In this document: positions 6,099 through 6,577 of the stretch, piece after piece | Layout: every line of letters begins with the position of its first letter | Numbering within the stretch: the first letter of the stretch is position 1 | The notes under the pieces: model-generated | Database searches by the model: none | What the model was told of the DNA's origin: nothing | What the model saw: only the letters and a program-made list of their open reading frames with translations | Program-made: the position numbers and the translations under genes | Origin: Pseudomonadota bacterium | GTDB lineage: Bacteria > Pseudomonadota > Alphaproteobacteria > Rhizobiales > Hyphomicrobiaceae | Assembly (NCBI GenBank): GCA_021813195.1 | Contig: JAKALI010000239.1 | Location: 1-6,577 of the forward strand | Direction of reading: 5' to 3' | DNA length: 6,577 bases

Positions 6099-6577
6099 GC
6101 CGATGGGCTCCTCTGTTGAAATAAGATCGTTTTGAATGCCGGACGGCTCGCCGCCCTTATCCCATACACCCGCGCTGCAAACGGCGATGTGATCCAGGAG
6201 CGCGGGCTTATCCTCGATCAGCAAACGTGTCCCATCCTTCATTTCGATAGGATCAGCGTTATCAAATACGACGCCGGGAGACGTTGAAAACTGCTTTGTC
6301 TCCAAGGCATTCGCGGCTTCTTCGTCATAGACCTTCGCAACCGCCCAGACATCCTCGCCCTTGATATAGGGCAGCATGACCGTGCCAATGGTGCGCCGGA
6401 CGAACTCTTCGCCGTTGAGCATCGGGCGGTTAGGCGGATGGTCCCAGATAACCGGCAGCCCGTTGCAGCGGGCAAGAAACTCGTCATTCAGATAAATCGA
6501 CGGATCGCGCCAGCAGAACTCTTCTTCGCGGACGATCTCGCCGCTCTCGTTCTTGCTTGCGCCTCGATAAGCAGCGC
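5166..6577 (-). CDS. DUF2213-type prohead protease fused to scaffold, N-terminus missing (469 aa visible)
   Basis: The reading frame stays open to the right window edge, so the ATG at 6422 is internal: the 51 residues before it hold conserved sequence, including RDPSIYL, FLARCNGLPVIWDHPPNRP. In visible numbering, residues 1-145 form a DUF2213-like domain (GLPVIWDHP at 39-47, IGTVMLPYIKG, FSTSPGVV at 96-103, LLDHIAVC at 126-133, GVWDKGG). DUF2213 proteins are phage proteins found before capsid genes and I infer a prohead protease. Residues about 165-326 are rich in Lys, Asp, Glu and Arg with coiled-coil-like runs (KLDAIMDSLKKAHDRMDAME; AENTAMKERLAMLEARM), as in scaffolds. The last ~115 residues (GETPLDYRRRLAGDY, FAEERIYADAA, NAAWMSLFMTPGRVG) form a separate, conserved-looking tail. 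The product would be used in prohead assembly and then cleaved. Stop TAA at 5168-5166. Confidence 0.85.
   Translation of the reverse strand, partial: AAYRGASKNESGEIVREEEFCWRDPSIYLNDEFLARCNGLPVIWDHPPNRPMLNGEEFVRRTIGTVMLPYIKGEDVWAVAKVYDEEAANALETKQFSTSPGVVFDNADPIEMKDGTRLLIEDKPALLDHIAVCSAGVWDKGGEPSGIQNDLISTEEPIGMAEMEMAEADKARTDMDSKLDAIMDSLKKAHDRMDAMEHGREDRHRKDAADKGETEAHAEREDAKRHDADEEEKPEGEAKKDRKDADCAMDRKDTKGRKDESFEEWAKEEKEEPEHKKDRKDRARKDENALQREAAKETKMLERDDSRHDALVAENTAMKERLAMLEARMKPVTAEDRDAIARAQMRADSIAGLFGQRASPPIPGETPLDYRRRLAGDYKQHSAMFKDKSLANFDADMLGFAEERIYADAATAARSPGRAANGTLIPIRTIDEAGRTITSWTGDNAAWMSLFMTPGRVGKIVDPRNRNVA
5718..5963 (-). repeat. Six in-frame copies of a 9-base repeat encoding Arg-Lys-Asp
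   Basis: The plus-strand 9-mer GTCCTTGCG occurs at 5718, 5733, 5799, 5817, 5844 and 5955. All spacings (15, 66, 18, 27, 111) are multiples of three, and each copy reads CGC-AAG-GAC (RKD) in the scaffold frame. Most lie in KKDRKD, DRKDTKGRKD and DRKDRARKD contexts. It is a degenerate internal repeat of the charged scaffold region, not a mobile element. Confidence 0.85.
6108..6114 (-). promoter_or_regulatory. Internal Shine-Dalgarno for a candidate nested scaffold
   Basis: The minus strand reads AGAGGAG, then CCCATCGGC, then ATG. It is one of the closest matches to the anti-Shine-Dalgarno complement in the window and has a 9-base spacer. It lies within the protease-scaffold gene at the end of the predicted protease domain. 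Confidence 0.5.

Noticed and set aside
5433..6119. 228-codon plus-strand frame with long Leu/Val-rich, membrane-like runs
   Set aside because: The hydrophobic runs are the complement of Lys/Asp/Glu/Arg codons in the scaffold gene, so the apparent membrane protein is a by-product of that low-complexity sequence.
5621..6169. 182-codon minus-strand Arg/Thr-rich frame inside the protease-scaffold gene
   Set aside because: It is a shifted reading of the charged repeat region with extreme Arg content and no recognisable pattern.
5166..6422. Protease-scaffold gene starting at ATG 6422
   Set aside because: The frame is open to base 6577 and the extra 51 residues carry the conserved GLPVIWDHP motif, so the true start lies beyond the window.

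Overview
The window is a piece of a tailed-phage or prophage morphogenesis module. Every supported gene lies on the minus strand, so transcription runs from the right edge to the left edge. The nine genes are packed with gaps of 5 to 79 bases and one 4-base overlap. No stretch longer than 300 bases is without a gene. I see no tRNA, rRNA, CRISPR array, insertion sequence, integrase or attachment site. The GC-rich, Ala/Val/Thr-heavy coding sequence and the protein families suggest a phage of a GC-rich proteobacterium. The host and the tail type cannot be read from this window.

Region by region, in transcription order. (1) 6577 to 5166: a long protein cut by the right window edge. It has a DUF2213-type N-terminal domain (probable prohead protease), a very charged scaffold-like middle and a conserved-looking C-terminal tail. 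A strong internal ribosome binding site and ATG sit at the protease/scaffold junction, which would allow a separate scaffold protein to be made from the same frame, as lambda makes Nu3 from within C. (2) 5165 to 5087: a 79-base gap with a terminator-like hairpin and U-tract. (3) 5086 to 4466: a predicted capsid cement or decoration protein. (4) 4415 to 3384: the predicted major capsid protein. (5) 3370 to 2855: a 171-residue conserved phage protein of unknown role, starting at GTG. (6) 2848 to 2057: a 263-residue probable virion protein whose conserved ends appear to be separated by an immunoglobulin/FN3-like domain. (7) 2060 to 1503: a 185-residue protein with an HK97-gp10-like C-terminal motif, probably a head-tail or tail-completion protein. 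(8) 1497 to 520: a 325-residue conserved phage protein, probably part of the virion. (9) 505 to 107: a small beta-rich predicted virion protein. (10) 97 to 1: the first 32 codons of another small protein, cut by the left edge.

As a system, the protease/scaffold protein would guide assembly of the major capsid protein into a prohead and then be cleaved away. The cement protein would stabilise the expanded shell, and the genes downstream would supply connector, tail-completion and tail-associated parts. Family calls rest on recalled resemblance and visible motifs; no search was run. The most interesting points are the candidate nested scaffold start, the in-frame RKD repeat in the scaffold, the terminator-like hairpin just before the capsid genes, the His-Ser-His arrangement in the protease domain, and the inserted Ig-like domain.
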